Origin: Kosmotogaceae bacterium
Lineage (GTDB): Bacteria; Thermotogota; Thermotogae; Petrotogales; Kosmotogaceae
NCBI GenBank assembly: GCA_016933635.1
Contig: JAFGAP010000197.1
Span: 38,492-102,491, forward strand
DNA: 64,000 bases
Direction of reading: 5' to 3'
Program-made: the position numbers and the translations under genes
Notes under the pieces: model-generated
The model's input: the letters and a program-made list of their open reading frames with translations, nothing else
Told to the model about the DNA's origin: nothing
The model's database searches: none
Part shown: in pieces, positions 43,157 through 51,776 of the stretch
Position numbering within the stretch: position 1 is the first letter of the stretch
How the letters are laid out: each line of letters begins with the position of its first letter

Positions 43157-44398
43157 ATGCTTTCATTTCCAGACGGTTTCATGTGGGGTGTTGCGACGGC
43201 CGGTCATCAAATTGAGGGGGGCAATGTATTTTCTGATTGGTACGCATGGGAACATCAAGGTAAGGTGAAAAATGGAGATACATCCGATGTCGCCTGTGGC
43301 AGCTGGGAGAATCTGGAAAGGGATTTGGAAGCCGTAAAGGCTTTGGGTGTGAAGGCGTACAGGTTTTCAGTTGAGTGGGCGAGAATCGAACCCAAAATCA
43401 ATAGATTTGAAGATAGTGCAATAGAGAGATACAAAGATCTCGTAACGACGCTAGTTGAAAACGGAATACAGCCCATTCTCACTCTCAATCATTTCGTACT
43501 CCCCCTGTGGTTCTCTGAAATGGGCGGTTGGGAGGACAGAGAAAACCTACGTTACTTTCGCCGTTTCGTCTCGAAAATCGTCTCCTCTGTGGGTAAGAAC
43601 GTTCACTACTGGGTGACAATAAACGAGCCGAATGTCTATTCAGTAATGTCATACCTAATGGGAGAGTGGCCCCCGGAGATAAAGGATATGGGAAGAGCCA
43701 TGAAGGTTCTAGCAAATCTACTTTACGCTCACAGTGAGGCGTACAATGTGATAAAAGAGTCGAATCCCCTCTCAATGGTAGGCGTGGCAGTAAACATGAT
43801 GCCATTCTTTCCGTTAAGAGCGCTACACCCTGGAGACAGAATTGTAGCAAAGTATCTTGACAGGGTTTACAACTACAGCTTTCTGGACAGCCTTATGAAT
43901 GGAAAGATGATTAAACCACTCGGAATCGGAGAAGCGGCTCCAGAGATATATTCAAAGCTGGATTATCTCGGAATAAATTACTACACCCGTATGTTCGTCA
44001 AGTATGCAAAACCTCTTCCCGAGATCGTTGTCGGAGATGAATTCGAGAAGACTGAGATGGGTTACGAGTTTTTTCCACAAGGAATTGAAGACGTTGTTTT
44101 GAACGCTTACAAGAGGTATGAGTTACCGATTATGATCACAGAAAATGGTATAGCTGACCGTACAGACATGAGGAGATGGGAATACATAGAAACGGCCCTA
44201 AAGAGCCTTAGGAAATCAATGGATAAGGGTGCCCGAGTCTTTGGGTACGTCTACTGGTCTTTAATGGATAATTTCGAATGGAAGGAAGGTTACTCGATGA
44301 AGTTCGGGCTTTACGAAACGGTGCAGGAGAATCTCGAGCTAAAACCCCGAGATAGTGCGGGTAAATACAGGGATTTCATAAGAGAGAGCCTCATCTAG
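43157..44398 (+). CDS. GH1 family beta-glycosidase
   Basis: The 413-residue TIM-barrel enzyme starts F-P-D-G-F-M-W-G-V-A-T-A-G-H-Q. It carries the acid/base T-I-N-E-P-N (Glu near 157) and the nucleophile I-T-E-N-G (Glu near 328), plus Y-W-S-L-M-D-N-F-E-W near the C-terminus. No signal peptide is present, so it probably acts on imported beta-glycosides. It is a little shorter than typical GH1 (about 440-470). Substrate preference is not predictable here. Confidence 0.93.
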   Translation: MLSFPDGFMWGVATAGHQIEGGNVFSDWYAWEHQGKVKNGDTSDVACGSWENLERDLEAVKALGVKAYRFSVEWARIEPKINRFEDSAIERYKDLVTTLVENGIQPILTLNHFVLPLWFSEMGGWEDRENLRYFRRFVSKIVSSVGKNVHYWVTINEPNVYSVMSYLMGEWPPEIKDMGRAMKVLANLLYAHSEAYNVIKESNPLSMVGVAVNMMPFFPLRALHPGDRIVAKYLDRVYNYSFLDSLMNGKMIKPLGIGEAAPEIYSKLDYLGINYYTRMFVKYAKPLPEIVVGDEFEKTEMGYEFFPQGIEDVVLNAYKRYELPIMITENGIADRTDMRRWEYIETALKSLRKSMDKGARVFGYVYWSLMDNFEWKEGYSMKFGLYETVQENLELKPRDSAGKYRDFIRESLI

Positions 44399-44580
44399 AA
44401 GAGCAGCTTCGCTTCTGTAATTTGTCCAAAAAAGAGTTTCGCAACTATAATAATTGACAGACATTCCGAATCCTTTAAAGGCATTTTGGTCTTTGTGATC
44501 TTCCTATTCTTTCAAGTTGCATCTCCTAGAATAATAGTGAGTCCAGCTGTATTTTCCCGAAGGAATCTCAGATTAAGACA

Positions 44581-44615
44581 AGTCAAAGAGGCGGGGAGAT
44601 CCCGCCTCTTTGACT
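44581..44615. terminator. Long stem-loop between GH1 and engB genes
   Basis: AGTCAAAGAGGCGGG and its exact 15-base complement flank a GAGAT loop, just downstream of the convergent engB stop. There is no long T-tract outside the stem, but its ends are A/T-rich. It probably terminates the engB operon and perhaps GH1 transcription. The remaining bases between the two genes hold no gene. Confidence 0.75.
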
Positions 44616-44628
44616 CATTATAGTGTAT

Positions 44629-45201
44629 CTACACAAGTGCAGAAAGAAGTTCTTCGATTCCTTGCCTTTTGTCTGCCGATACGACAAACACAGGCGGATT
44701 AACTCCCATTGATGCCAATTCATCTTTAACTGACTTCTCGGCTATTACCTGCTGGTTCCTCGAGAGCTTGTCGGCCTTCGTAAGAACTAGAGCAAAAGGC
44801 AAAGCGTAGTATGTAACCCAATCTAGCATCTGTATATCGGCCGGCTGCAATGGATGCCTTATATCGACAAGAACAACGACGAGGGAGAGCTCTTCTCTTG
44901 ATTCAAAATAATCGATAATCAACTTCTTCCATTTCTCTCTCTCCGACATCGAGGCTTTTGCATACCCGTAACCGGGTAGATCCACAAAGTAGATCTCTCG
45001 ATTTACCCCATAGAAGTTGATCGACCTGGTCTTTCCGGGAGTCGAGCTAGTTTTCGCCAGCTTCCTTCCAAACAACGAATTAAGGAGAGAAGACTTACCG
45101 ACGTTGGATCTACCGGCAAAGGCAATTTCTCTTCTAAGTGGAGGGGGATATTCCCCCTTCGCAAAAACCGTCCTGACTAGCTCAGCACTCTTTACCGTCA
45201 C
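44629..45201 (-). CDS. engB: Ribosome biogenesis GTPase EngB/YsxC
   Basis: The 190-residue GTPase shows G-R-S-N-V-G-K-S-S (G1), T-P-G-K-T-R-S-I-N-F (G2), D-L-P-G-Y-G-Y-A (G3) and T-K-A-D-K (G4). It is an essential factor of 50S assembly in studied bacteria. GTG start; overlap of 20 bases with the lon stop. It ends the glpK-tsaE-lon-engB operon before a strong stem-loop. The lon-engB pairing is conserved in many bacteria. Confidence 0.95.
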   Translation of the reverse strand: MTVKSAELVRTVFAKGEYPPPLRREIAFAGRSNVGKSSLLNSLFGRKLAKTSSTPGKTRSINFYGVNREIYFVDLPGYGYAKASMSEREKWKKLIIDYFESREELSLVVVLVDIRHPLQPADIQMLDWVTYYALPFALVLTKADKLSRNQQVIAEKSVKDELASMGVNPPVFVVSADKRQGIEELLSALV

Positions 45202-47557
45202 TGGAAATCAGTGCCTCCTCCAATACCTCGCCGATATCCTCGACAAAGACAAACTCCAACTTTGACTTTATTTCATCAGGCACTTTTTCGAGATCTCGTT
45301 TGTTGGCCAGCGGGATTAGAACCTTATTCATCCTTGCCCGATAAGCTGCCATAAGTTTTTCTTTCAGACCTCCAATCGGCAAGACTTTGCCGCGAAGAGT
45401 TATCTCCCCAGTCATTGCTATATCATTTCTCACCCTTCTTCCCGTAACGGCAGAGACAATTGCCGTGGTAAGAGTTATTCCTGCACTGGGACCATCTTTT
45501 GGAACGGCTCCTTCGGGAACATGAATATGGAAGTCCTTCTTTTCGAAAACCTCCGAGAACCTTTCATCATCACAGAGCTTCCTGGCCAGCGAAGCTGCAA
45601 TCTGTGCCGACTCCTTCATTACATCGCCCAACTGGCCTGTAATGATCGTCTTTCCCTTTCCTGCGACTGGCAAGACCTCAATATACATTATTTCTCCTCC
45701 AACGGAAGTCCAGGCCAGACCAGTCGCGACACCAACCTCGGGATGCTTTCTGAAATCGCTCTCTTTGAAAAGCGGCGCCCCTAGTAACTCGCCAAGTTCA
45801 TTCACGCCAACAGAAATCGAATCGCTGCCTTCTGCCATCTTAAGCGTCGACTTTCTGATTATCTTCGCGAGATTTCTATCAAGTTCTCTGACTCCTGCCT
45901 CTCTCGTATAATCTCTTATCACATCTCTCGTTGCCGCAGGCGTTATCTTGAATTTTCTTGAATCCATGTTGTACTCTTCCAATAGCTTTGGAAGAATGTG
46001 ATCCCTTGCTATGTGATACTTTTCAGATTCTGTGTACCCTGGAATCTCAATTATCTCCATCCTGTCCTTTAGCGCTGCAGGAATTGAGTAAAGAACGTTA
46101 GCGGTTGTTATAAACAACACTCTCGAAAGATCGAAGGACACTTCCAAAAAGTGATCGGTGAAATTGCTGTTCTGCTCGGGGTCAAGCACTTCAAGAAGTG
46201 CGGAGGCCGGATCTCCTTGAAAGCTGATTCCCATTTTATCGACTTCATCAAGGACAATTACCGGATTTCTGGTCTTAAGCTTTCTGATCATCTGCATTAT
46301 TCTTCCTGGCAGCGCTCCAACGTAAGTACGCCTGTGTCCTCTTATTTCCGCCTCGTCTCTCATTCCTCCAAGAGAGATTCTACCGAACTTCCTGCCCATT
46401 GCCTCAGCCACCGACCTTCCAAGTGAGGTCTTTCCAACTCCTGGAGGACCTACAAGACATAGAATAGGAGCGCGGAGATTCTTGGAGAATCTCCTGGCCG
46501 CAAGGAACTCGAGTATTCTCTCCTTGACATCGTCCAGTCCGTAGTGGTTGCTGTCAAGAGTCCTTCTGACATCTCTGATCACTATTTCGTCGCTGGTCTC
46601 TTCTTGCCATGGAAGATTTAACAACCAGTCAAGATAAGTTCTTACAACGGTCGCTTCCGGAGAGTATGGAGACATCTTCTCAAGTCGTGATATCTCCTGT
46701 TCAGCCTTTTCTTTTACTTCTTGCGGAAGCTCCCCGGACTCGGCCTTGTTCTTTAGCTCTTTTATTTCCTCATCCTCTTCGCCCTCTAATTCCTCCTGGA
46801 TAGCTCTCATTTTTTCCCTGAGATAGTATTCCTTCTGTCCTTGTTCGATCTTTTCCTTCACCCTTTTATCTAGCTCTTCTTCCAGAGATAGTATTTCTAT
46901 CTCCCTAGTGAGAAGCTCCATCAGGGTGTTTAGGCGATCCTTCGCTTCAATCTCCTCGAGAAGCCGTTGTTTCTCTTCAAGCGAGAAAGGCATCATTGAG
47001 GAAACGAAATCTCCGAACTTGTCCGCATCAGATGTGTCTTCTAGAGCCATTATTGCTTCGTCGGGAAAACGTCTGCTCATTGAGACGTACCTAAGGGCAA
47101 GTTCCTTCACTTTTCTTACTAGTGCCTGAAGCATCTTGCTCTTCCTACCCTTTCCCTTTAGTTTTTCGGCCACGACAATCAGTGAGTTCTCCTGCTCTTC
47201 AACTGAAACCAACTTCGCTCTTGTCAAGCCTTCAACGAGTATCTTGTAGTTTCCGTCGGGCATCTTCATGAGCTGAACAATTCTGGCAATAGTACCTATC
47301 TCGAAAAGCTCTTCAATCCCCGGGTCCTCTTTCGTGATATCTCTTTGAGATACAAGGAAGACCATCTGATTGAACTTACCAATTGATTCTTCCAGAGCGG
47401 CCAGCGATTTTTCACGCCCGACATACAACGGCATAACTGCCGAGGGATATACTAGCATGTTTGTTCTTGTGGGAATCACTGGCAGCTTTTCCGGAATCTC
47501 TATCTTCCGTTCGCTACCAATGGCAGCCTTTTCCAGTAATTCAAATTTCTGAGCCAT
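45182..47557 (-). CDS. lon: ATP-dependent Lon protease
   Basis: The 791-residue protein has the LON N-terminal domain (P-V-I-P-T-R-T-N-M-L-V-Y-P), a coiled coil and an AAA+ module (Walker A G-P-P-G-V-G-K-T; Walker B V-I-V-L-D-E-V-D). A C-terminal protease domain follows with P-K-D-G-P-S-A-G (Ser near 691) and the lysine of G-G-L-K-E-K. Lon removes damaged and regulatory proteins. It follows tsaE with only the stop and start adjoining. Length is typical of the LonA type. Confidence 0.97.
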   Translation of the reverse strand: MAQKFELLEKAAIGSERKIEIPEKLPVIPTRTNMLVYPSAVMPLYVGREKSLAALEESIGKFNQMVFLVSQRDITKEDPGIEELFEIGTIARIVQLMKMPDGNYKILVEGLTRAKLVSVEEQENSLIVVAEKLKGKGRKSKMLQALVRKVKELALRYVSMSRRFPDEAIMALEDTSDADKFGDFVSSMMPFSLEEKQRLLEEIEAKDRLNTLMELLTREIEILSLEEELDKRVKEKIEQGQKEYYLREKMRAIQEELEGEEDEEIKELKNKAESGELPQEVKEKAEQEISRLEKMSPYSPEATVVRTYLDWLLNLPWQEETSDEIVIRDVRRTLDSNHYGLDDVKERILEFLAARRFSKNLRAPILCLVGPPGVGKTSLGRSVAEAMGRKFGRISLGGMRDEAEIRGHRRTYVGALPGRIMQMIRKLKTRNPVIVLDEVDKMGISFQGDPASALLEVLDPEQNSNFTDHFLEVSFDLSRVLFITTANVLYSIPAALKDRMEIIEIPGYTESEKYHIARDHILPKLLEEYNMDSRKFKITPAATRDVIRDYTREAGVRELDRNLAKIIRKSTLKMAEGSDSISVGVNELGELLGAPLFKESDFRKHPEVGVATGLAWTSVGGEIMYIEVLPVAGKGKTIITGQLGDVMKESAQIAASLARKLCDDERFSEVFEKKDFHIHVPEGAVPKDGPSAGITLTTAIVSAVTGRRVRNDIAMTGEITLRGKVLPIGGLKEKLMAAYRARMNKVLIPLANKRDLEKVPDEIKSKLEFVFVEDIGEVLEEALISSDGKEC

Positions 47558-48115
47558 CTATTCACCTTCCTTTCTTATATCTTCATCAATTATCATAACG
47601 AGACGATTCAAGAGTGTCCTCATTTTACGACCGTGAGCCTCTATTCTCATACTTCGTTTCGACTCGTCGCAGTGCTCCAGCCTTACAGTCAAGTACGGTT
47701 GAGAGACATATCTGACATAAAGCTCAGGCCATTCCACGGCCACAACAGTATCCCGGTCCACAAGGTCGTGAAGTGCAAGATCTAACAACTCTTCTTCACT
47801 TGAAACCCTGTAAAGATCTACATGAATAAGACCAGGTCGCTCGACTTCTGTCGAATTTTCATTCTCCTCTTTCCTTGATGATCGCCGCGGATATGAGTTG
47901 ACAATGTTGAAGGTCGGACTCCTAACGTAGTCGCGATTTATACCCAATCCATCGGCCATTGACTTCACAAAAGTTGTCTTCCCGCTGCCAAGGTCGCCAA
48001 AGAGAAGAACTGTCTCTCCCCCTTCGAGCATCTCTCCTATTTTTTTGGCAACTCTCTCGAATTCCCCCAGAACTAATTCGCCCAATTCATAGATCTCTTC
48101 AGCGCCTCTTTCCAC
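47558..48115 (-). CDS. tsaE: tRNA threonylcarbamoylation ATPase TsaE
   Basis: The 185-residue P-loop protein shows G-D-L-G-S-G-K-T-T-F-V, S-P-T-F-N-I-V-N-S-Y, H-V-D-L-Y-R and V-V-A-V-E-W-P-E. TsaE supports the TsaB/TsaD complex in t6A synthesis; tsaD lies elsewhere in the window. A hydrophilic insert (R-R-S-S-R-K-E-E-N-E-N-S) lengthens the protein against the usual 150. The GTG start lies 42 bases inside glpK; a downstream start is possible. Confidence 0.93.
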   Translation of the reverse strand: MERGAEEIYELGELVLGEFERVAKKIGEMLEGGETVLLFGDLGSGKTTFVKSMADGLGINRDYVRSPTFNIVNSYPRRSSRKEENENSTEVERPGLIHVDLYRVSSEEELLDLALHDLVDRDTVVAVEWPELYVRYVSQPYLTVRLEHCDESKRSMRIEAHGRKMRTLLNRLVMIIDEDIRKEGE

Positions 48116-49533
48116 CTTCTGAACTCTTCCTCCATTCTGTCACCCGATGGTTCAAAGACCACCTCGCTGATCCTCTTATCCTTTAGACTCTCGAGATCCC
48201 ATAAGTCTGTACATATTCCTGCAAGCATTGCCGCTCCAAGTGCTGTTGTCTCCTTTATGAGAGATCTATCAACGGGAATATTTAATACATTCGCCTGCAT
48301 TTCCATGAGAAAATTGTTTCGGGTTACACCTCCATCTACTAGGAGCTTATTCAATCTAATACCCGTTTCCTCTTCCATCAAATCAAGTATTTCCCTTGTC
48401 CTGAAGGCAATGTATTCAAGGACCGCTCTCACTATATGAGCCTTTCTCGTTCCTCTAGTTAGGCCGATCATCATACCCCTGGCGGAAGAATTCCAGTAGG
48501 GCGCCCCAAGGCCTGTGAGCGCTCCCGAAAAGAACACGCCGCCATTATCGACAACTTCTCTGGCCAGAGACTCAGTTTCGGAAGGACTGTCAATTATTCC
48601 AAGTCCATCTTTTAGCCAGCTTATCAAAGCTCCAGTAGCAAATATCGACCCTTCAACAGCATAAACAATTTCCTCTTTGGACTTCCATCCTATAGTTGTA
48701 AGCAACCCGTGTTCAGATATCTTTGGCTTTTTCCCTGTGTTCATCAAAATGAACGAACCCGTTCCGTACGTGCATTTCGCGTCTCCGGTCTGAAATGCCG
48801 TCTGCCCAAAAAGCGAAGCCTGCTGATCTCCAGCCATTCCACCTATTCTCGGACCATATATCGAAGGACCGAGGAGCTTACAGGACTCAACGACTGCAGG
48901 CAGATATTCCTCTTTCACACTAAAGAGATTGAGCAAATCATTATCCCATTTTAGCTCTTCTATATTGAACAGCATTGTTCTAGACGCATTAGAGAAATCA
49001 CACACATGAAGATTATCCCTCGTTAGATTCCATACCAGCCACGAGTCTATCGTTCCGAATCTCAATCTTCCACTGCTTGTTGCATCTTTAACTGCAGGAA
49101 CATTCTTTAGCAGCCACTCCATCTTTGTGGCGGAAAAATACGGATCCGGTTTGAGTCCTGTCTTCCGCTTAATTAAATCTCCATAAGAGCTTTCTATCTC
49201 TCTACATCTGCCTGCAGTTCTTCTATCTTGCCAGACTATGGCATTGTAAAGCGGTTGATCCGTGAGAGCATCCCAGGCGACAACCGTCTCCCTCTGATTT
49301 GTGATGCCTATAGCCGCTATCTCCCTGAATGATATTCTTGCATCTGAGACCACTCTTTCAATTGTGCTCATAGTACTGAGAATGATGTCTCTAGGGTCGT
49401 GTTCCACCCATCCCGGTTCCGGATAGATCTGCTTGAATTCCTCCTGCGCAACTGCAACTTGATAGAGCTCTTGATCAAAGAGGACTGCTTTGCTGCTACT
49501 TGTTCCCTGATCGATAGCAAGAATGTAATTCAT
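48073..49533 (-). CDS. glpK: Glycerol kinase
   Basis: GlpK phosphorylates glycerol to sn-glycerol-3-phosphate. The 486-residue FGGY-type kinase shows A-I-D-Q-G-T-S-S-S-K near the start, G-I-T-N-Q-R-E-T, W-Q-D-R-R-T, T-Y-G-T-G-S-F-I-L-M-N and L-V-D-G-G-V-T-R-N. The ATG preceded by AGGAGGGG sets the start; the frame extends upstream into the DUF362 gene without a site. A UgpB-like binding-protein operon further on could supply glycerol-phosphate compounds, but the link is inferential. Confidence 0.95.
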   Translation of the reverse strand: MNYILAIDQGTSSSKAVLFDQELYQVAVAQEEFKQIYPEPGWVEHDPRDIILSTMSTIERVVSDARISFREIAAIGITNQRETVVAWDALTDQPLYNAIVWQDRRTAGRCREIESSYGDLIKRKTGLKPDPYFSATKMEWLLKNVPAVKDATSSGRLRFGTIDSWLVWNLTRDNLHVCDFSNASRTMLFNIEELKWDNDLLNLFSVKEEYLPAVVESCKLLGPSIYGPRIGGMAGDQQASLFGQTAFQTGDAKCTYGTGSFILMNTGKKPKISEHGLLTTIGWKSKEEIVYAVEGSIFATGALISWLKDGLGIIDSPSETESLAREVVDNGGVFFSGALTGLGAPYWNSSARGMMIGLTRGTRKAHIVRAVLEYIAFRTREILDLMEEETGIRLNKLLVDGGVTRNNFLMEMQANVLNIPVDRSLIKETTALGAAMLAGICTDLWDLESLKDKRISEVVFEPSGDRMEEEFRRWKEALKRSMNWAN

Positions 49534-49543
49534 CAAACCCCTC

Positions 49544-50617
49544 CTATCTATAAAGACGTCTCGTAAAAACAATAGCATCTTCAGGGCAAAGCTCATGACA
49601 GACGTAACATAATATGCATTTTCTGTAGTCAATGGCAAACCTGCTGATGTCAATAGCTTTTGCTGGACATGCGTTTTCGCAGATGCGACAACTTCTGCAT
49701 TTTTCTCTATCTATCTTCGGAAACTTCGTTACTATTCTTCTCAGCAAAGCCGCCCCATAGACACCAATGAAGTTAGTTTCGGGAAGAAGCAGCTTTTCAG
49801 GGTGTACTTCGTCACCAACTATATCGTAGTCACCGACCAGGCCTCTGTCTCTCGCTATTTGCAGTATCGGAACTTTTGAATGGTTGATGCCGAATAATTC
49901 CGCTATAGCATCGTCCAACGCAAAAACATCCCTTGACATCCCGATTATTCCTGGCTTGATAATCCTACCATTCGACGGACCGTTGCCGTCCATCCCATGT
50001 ATGCCATCAATTACAGTCAGATCCGGCCTCAAATGAACGGCTAGATCTAGAAGCATCCTCGAAAACTCCTTCATGTTTCTGACTCTGAAATGCCAGCCCT
50101 GTTTCTTAGCACCGGGAACGCACCCAAAGAGGTTCTTCACCCCTAGTGTAACCCGAGTTAGTACGTGAGTCTTGAGCTTAGGCAGATTTATCAGGAGATC
50201 AGTTTCAAGAACTGATTTAGAAATGACGAAACTCCTGTACGTTCCCTCGTCAAAGATAATTTGAAAGGGATCATCGAAATCAAGCAGAGGTATCCCCAAC
50301 TCCTCGCACACTTGGGCGATTCCAGAAGCATATCCCGCAACAGAAGAACTTGTACTAGCGGGAGAATCCCCAACGCTCACCTCTGCTCCTTTTTGAAGAA
50401 ACATTTCTGCAACCGCCCTAACAAATTGGGGGTTTGTGGTTACACAACTCTCCGGTGATCTTGCCGATAGAAGATTGACTTTCAGAAGAACCTTCTTTCC
50501 CCGGAGAGTTTCGTCGAAACCGATCAGTTCTAGCCCTTCACTGATCTTCTCCCTGCACTTTTTGTATTCTAGGCTGCTTAGGATTGCTACCCTTTTCGTT
50601 TGACTCTCGTTTCCCAT
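49544..50617 (-). CDS. DUF362 domain protein with C-terminal 2[4Fe-4S] ferredoxin
   Basis: The 357-residue protein has an N-terminal DUF362 domain (about 20-270: V-L-L-K-V-N-L-L, V-G-D-S-P-A, L-P-K-L-K-T-H). Two ferredoxin motifs follow, C-R-S-C-R-I-C-E-N-A-C-P and C-I-L-C-Y-V-C-H-E-L-C-P, binding two [4Fe-4S] clusters. The reaction of DUF362 is unknown. An AGAGGAT site precedes the ATG. The 5' 80 bases overlap the upstream small gene. Confidence 0.92.
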   Translation of the reverse strand: MGNESQTKRVAILSSLEYKKCREKISEGLELIGFDETLRGKKVLLKVNLLSARSPESCVTTNPQFVRAVAEMFLQKGAEVSVGDSPASTSSSVAGYASGIAQVCEELGIPLLDFDDPFQIIFDEGTYRSFVISKSVLETDLLINLPKLKTHVLTRVTLGVKNLFGCVPGAKKQGWHFRVRNMKEFSRMLLDLAVHLRPDLTVIDGIHGMDGNGPSNGRIIKPGIIGMSRDVFALDDAIAELFGINHSKVPILQIARDRGLVGDYDIVGDEVHPEKLLLPETNFIGVYGAALLRRIVTKFPKIDREKCRSCRICENACPAKAIDISRFAIDYRKCILCYVCHELCPEDAIVFTRRLYR

Positions 50618-50858
50618 ATATTATCCTCTTCTTCTTCCTTCTATCGTCAACAATGCAAGATACTCCTTCAGGTAGCTTCACTTCGGAAGAACTCAGAGTC
50701 TCTACAATGACTTCTTCGGGAATAGAGGTAATGGCCCAGAGATCTGTAAGATAAAGCCTCTCGCCCGATCTGATCGGTGCTTTTTGAACAGCTGATTCAA
50801 GGGCCTTCCTATAGCGTTCCGTTATTTCCTCTTCGGAATGGTTCACTTTGTCATCCAC
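50538..50858 (-). CDS. Small hypothetical protein upstream of DUF362
   Basis: The 106-residue hydrophilic protein has an acidic, helical N-terminus, then L-Y-L-T-D-L-W-A-I-T-S-I-P-E-E-V-I and a basic segment D-D-R-R-K-K-K-R-I-I-Y-G. No family is recognised. The GTG start follows GAGGTGAT. Its last 26 codons overlap the DUF362 gene in another frame. The strong start site argues for a real gene. Confidence 0.6.
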   Translation of the reverse strand: MDDKVNHSEEEITERYRKALESAVQKAPIRSGERLYLTDLWAITSIPEEVIVETLSSSEVKLPEGVSCIVDDRRKKKRIIYGKRESNEKGSNPKQPRIQKVQGEDQ

Positions 50859-51007
50859 TGTGGATCACCTCATAGAAATTATACTCTATTAACCGCCCAC
50901 AAACTGGAAAGAAAGCGTAAAGGATCTTCTCATTTCTTAGCAGTTCCACCTGACATTCTTTCCGATAGAGGTCCTTTCATTATAGAATGAGAAGAGGAGG
51001 AAGTCAT

Positions 51008-51556
51008 TTGGAATTTGTAGTGATTGACACAGAAACAACCGGGATGAATCCATACCGAGGAGCCAGGCTTATCGAAGTTGCTGGCGTTCGTGTGAAGAAC
51101 TGGGAACTATGCAGAGATGATTTCTTTGATTCTCTCATTGATCCCGGATGCATAATTCCAATAACAATAACTGCCCTTACTGGAATAAGCAACTTGACCG
51201 TGAAGGGAAAGCCGACAGTTTGCCATGTTCTCAGAGACTTCTACTATTTCGCTGGAGACGCAACGCTGGTAATTCACAACGCCCCCTTTGATCTTTCCTT
51301 TATCAACTTCTATGGTGATAGATGTGGACTGGGTAAGCTTCGCAACCAATTCATCGACACTATAGAAGTGTCAAAGGCCGTCTTCAGATATGGGAGAAAC
51401 AACCTTGATATTCTTCTGGCAAGATTGAGTATCATACCCGAATCTAGGCATAGAGCATTAGGTGACGCACTGGCAACCGCCGAGGCCTTCGTTGCGATGT
51501 TAAATAGAATTGGGACAAATAACGTTACCCACTTTATAAAGAAACCCAACATTTAA
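51008..51556 (+). CDS. Second DnaQ-like 3'-5' exonuclease (DEDDh)
   Basis: The roughly 182-residue exonuclease shows V-I-D-T-E-T-T-G, H-N-A-P-F-D-L-S-F and H-R-A-L-G-D-A-L-A-T, covering the DEDDh residues. It resembles epsilon-type proofreading domains. The TTG start is set by AGGAGG 7 bases upstream; the in-frame ATG at 50987 overlaps no site. It is divergent from the DUF362 operon. It is distinct from the exonuclease at 34001 in sequence outside the motifs. Confidence 0.88.
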   Translation: MEFVVIDTETTGMNPYRGARLIEVAGVRVKNWELCRDDFFDSLIDPGCIIPITITALTGISNLTVKGKPTVCHVLRDFYYFAGDATLVIHNAPFDLSFINFYGDRCGLGKLRNQFIDTIEVSKAVFRYGRNNLDILLARLSIIPESRHRALGDALATAEAFVAMLNRIGTNNVTHFIKKPNI

Positions 51557-51691
51557 CGTAATTCACTTTCTTCGAACCTTCAGTTCCTCCATATCCTAAA
51601 AGTATCCCAGGAACTCGTGCTGAGGCAGCCGTCCACAATGTGGCAGAAAAGAATAGAATTTCCTTACTGAGATAGCATGGGAGGTAAATTT

Positions 51692-51744
51692 TTGAAATAA
51701 CAATATATTGTGGTAGAATCAACTTTAGACACAATTTATGGGGA
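51692..51744 (+). promoter_or_regulatory. nrdDG promoter with two NrdR-like boxes
   Basis: TTGAAA and TAGAAT form a promoter with a 16-base spacer. Within the spacer, CAATATATTG (51701-51710) matches the NrdR-box core C-w-A-t-A-T-a-T-w-G at every position. A second, weaker box CAATTTATGG begins exactly 31 bases later (51732-51741). Paired NrdR boxes three helical turns apart are the known arrangement upstream of ribonucleotide reductase genes. Repression by NrdR at high dATP/ATP is expected from the family. Confidence 0.75.
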
Positions 51745-51776
51745 TATTTCATTATCATATTTATGGAGGTATCGTG

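Noticed and set aside
51582-51615. Inverted repeat AGTTCCT...AGGAACT after the second exonuclease as terminator
   Set aside because: Only 7-bp arms, a 20-base loop and no T-tract.
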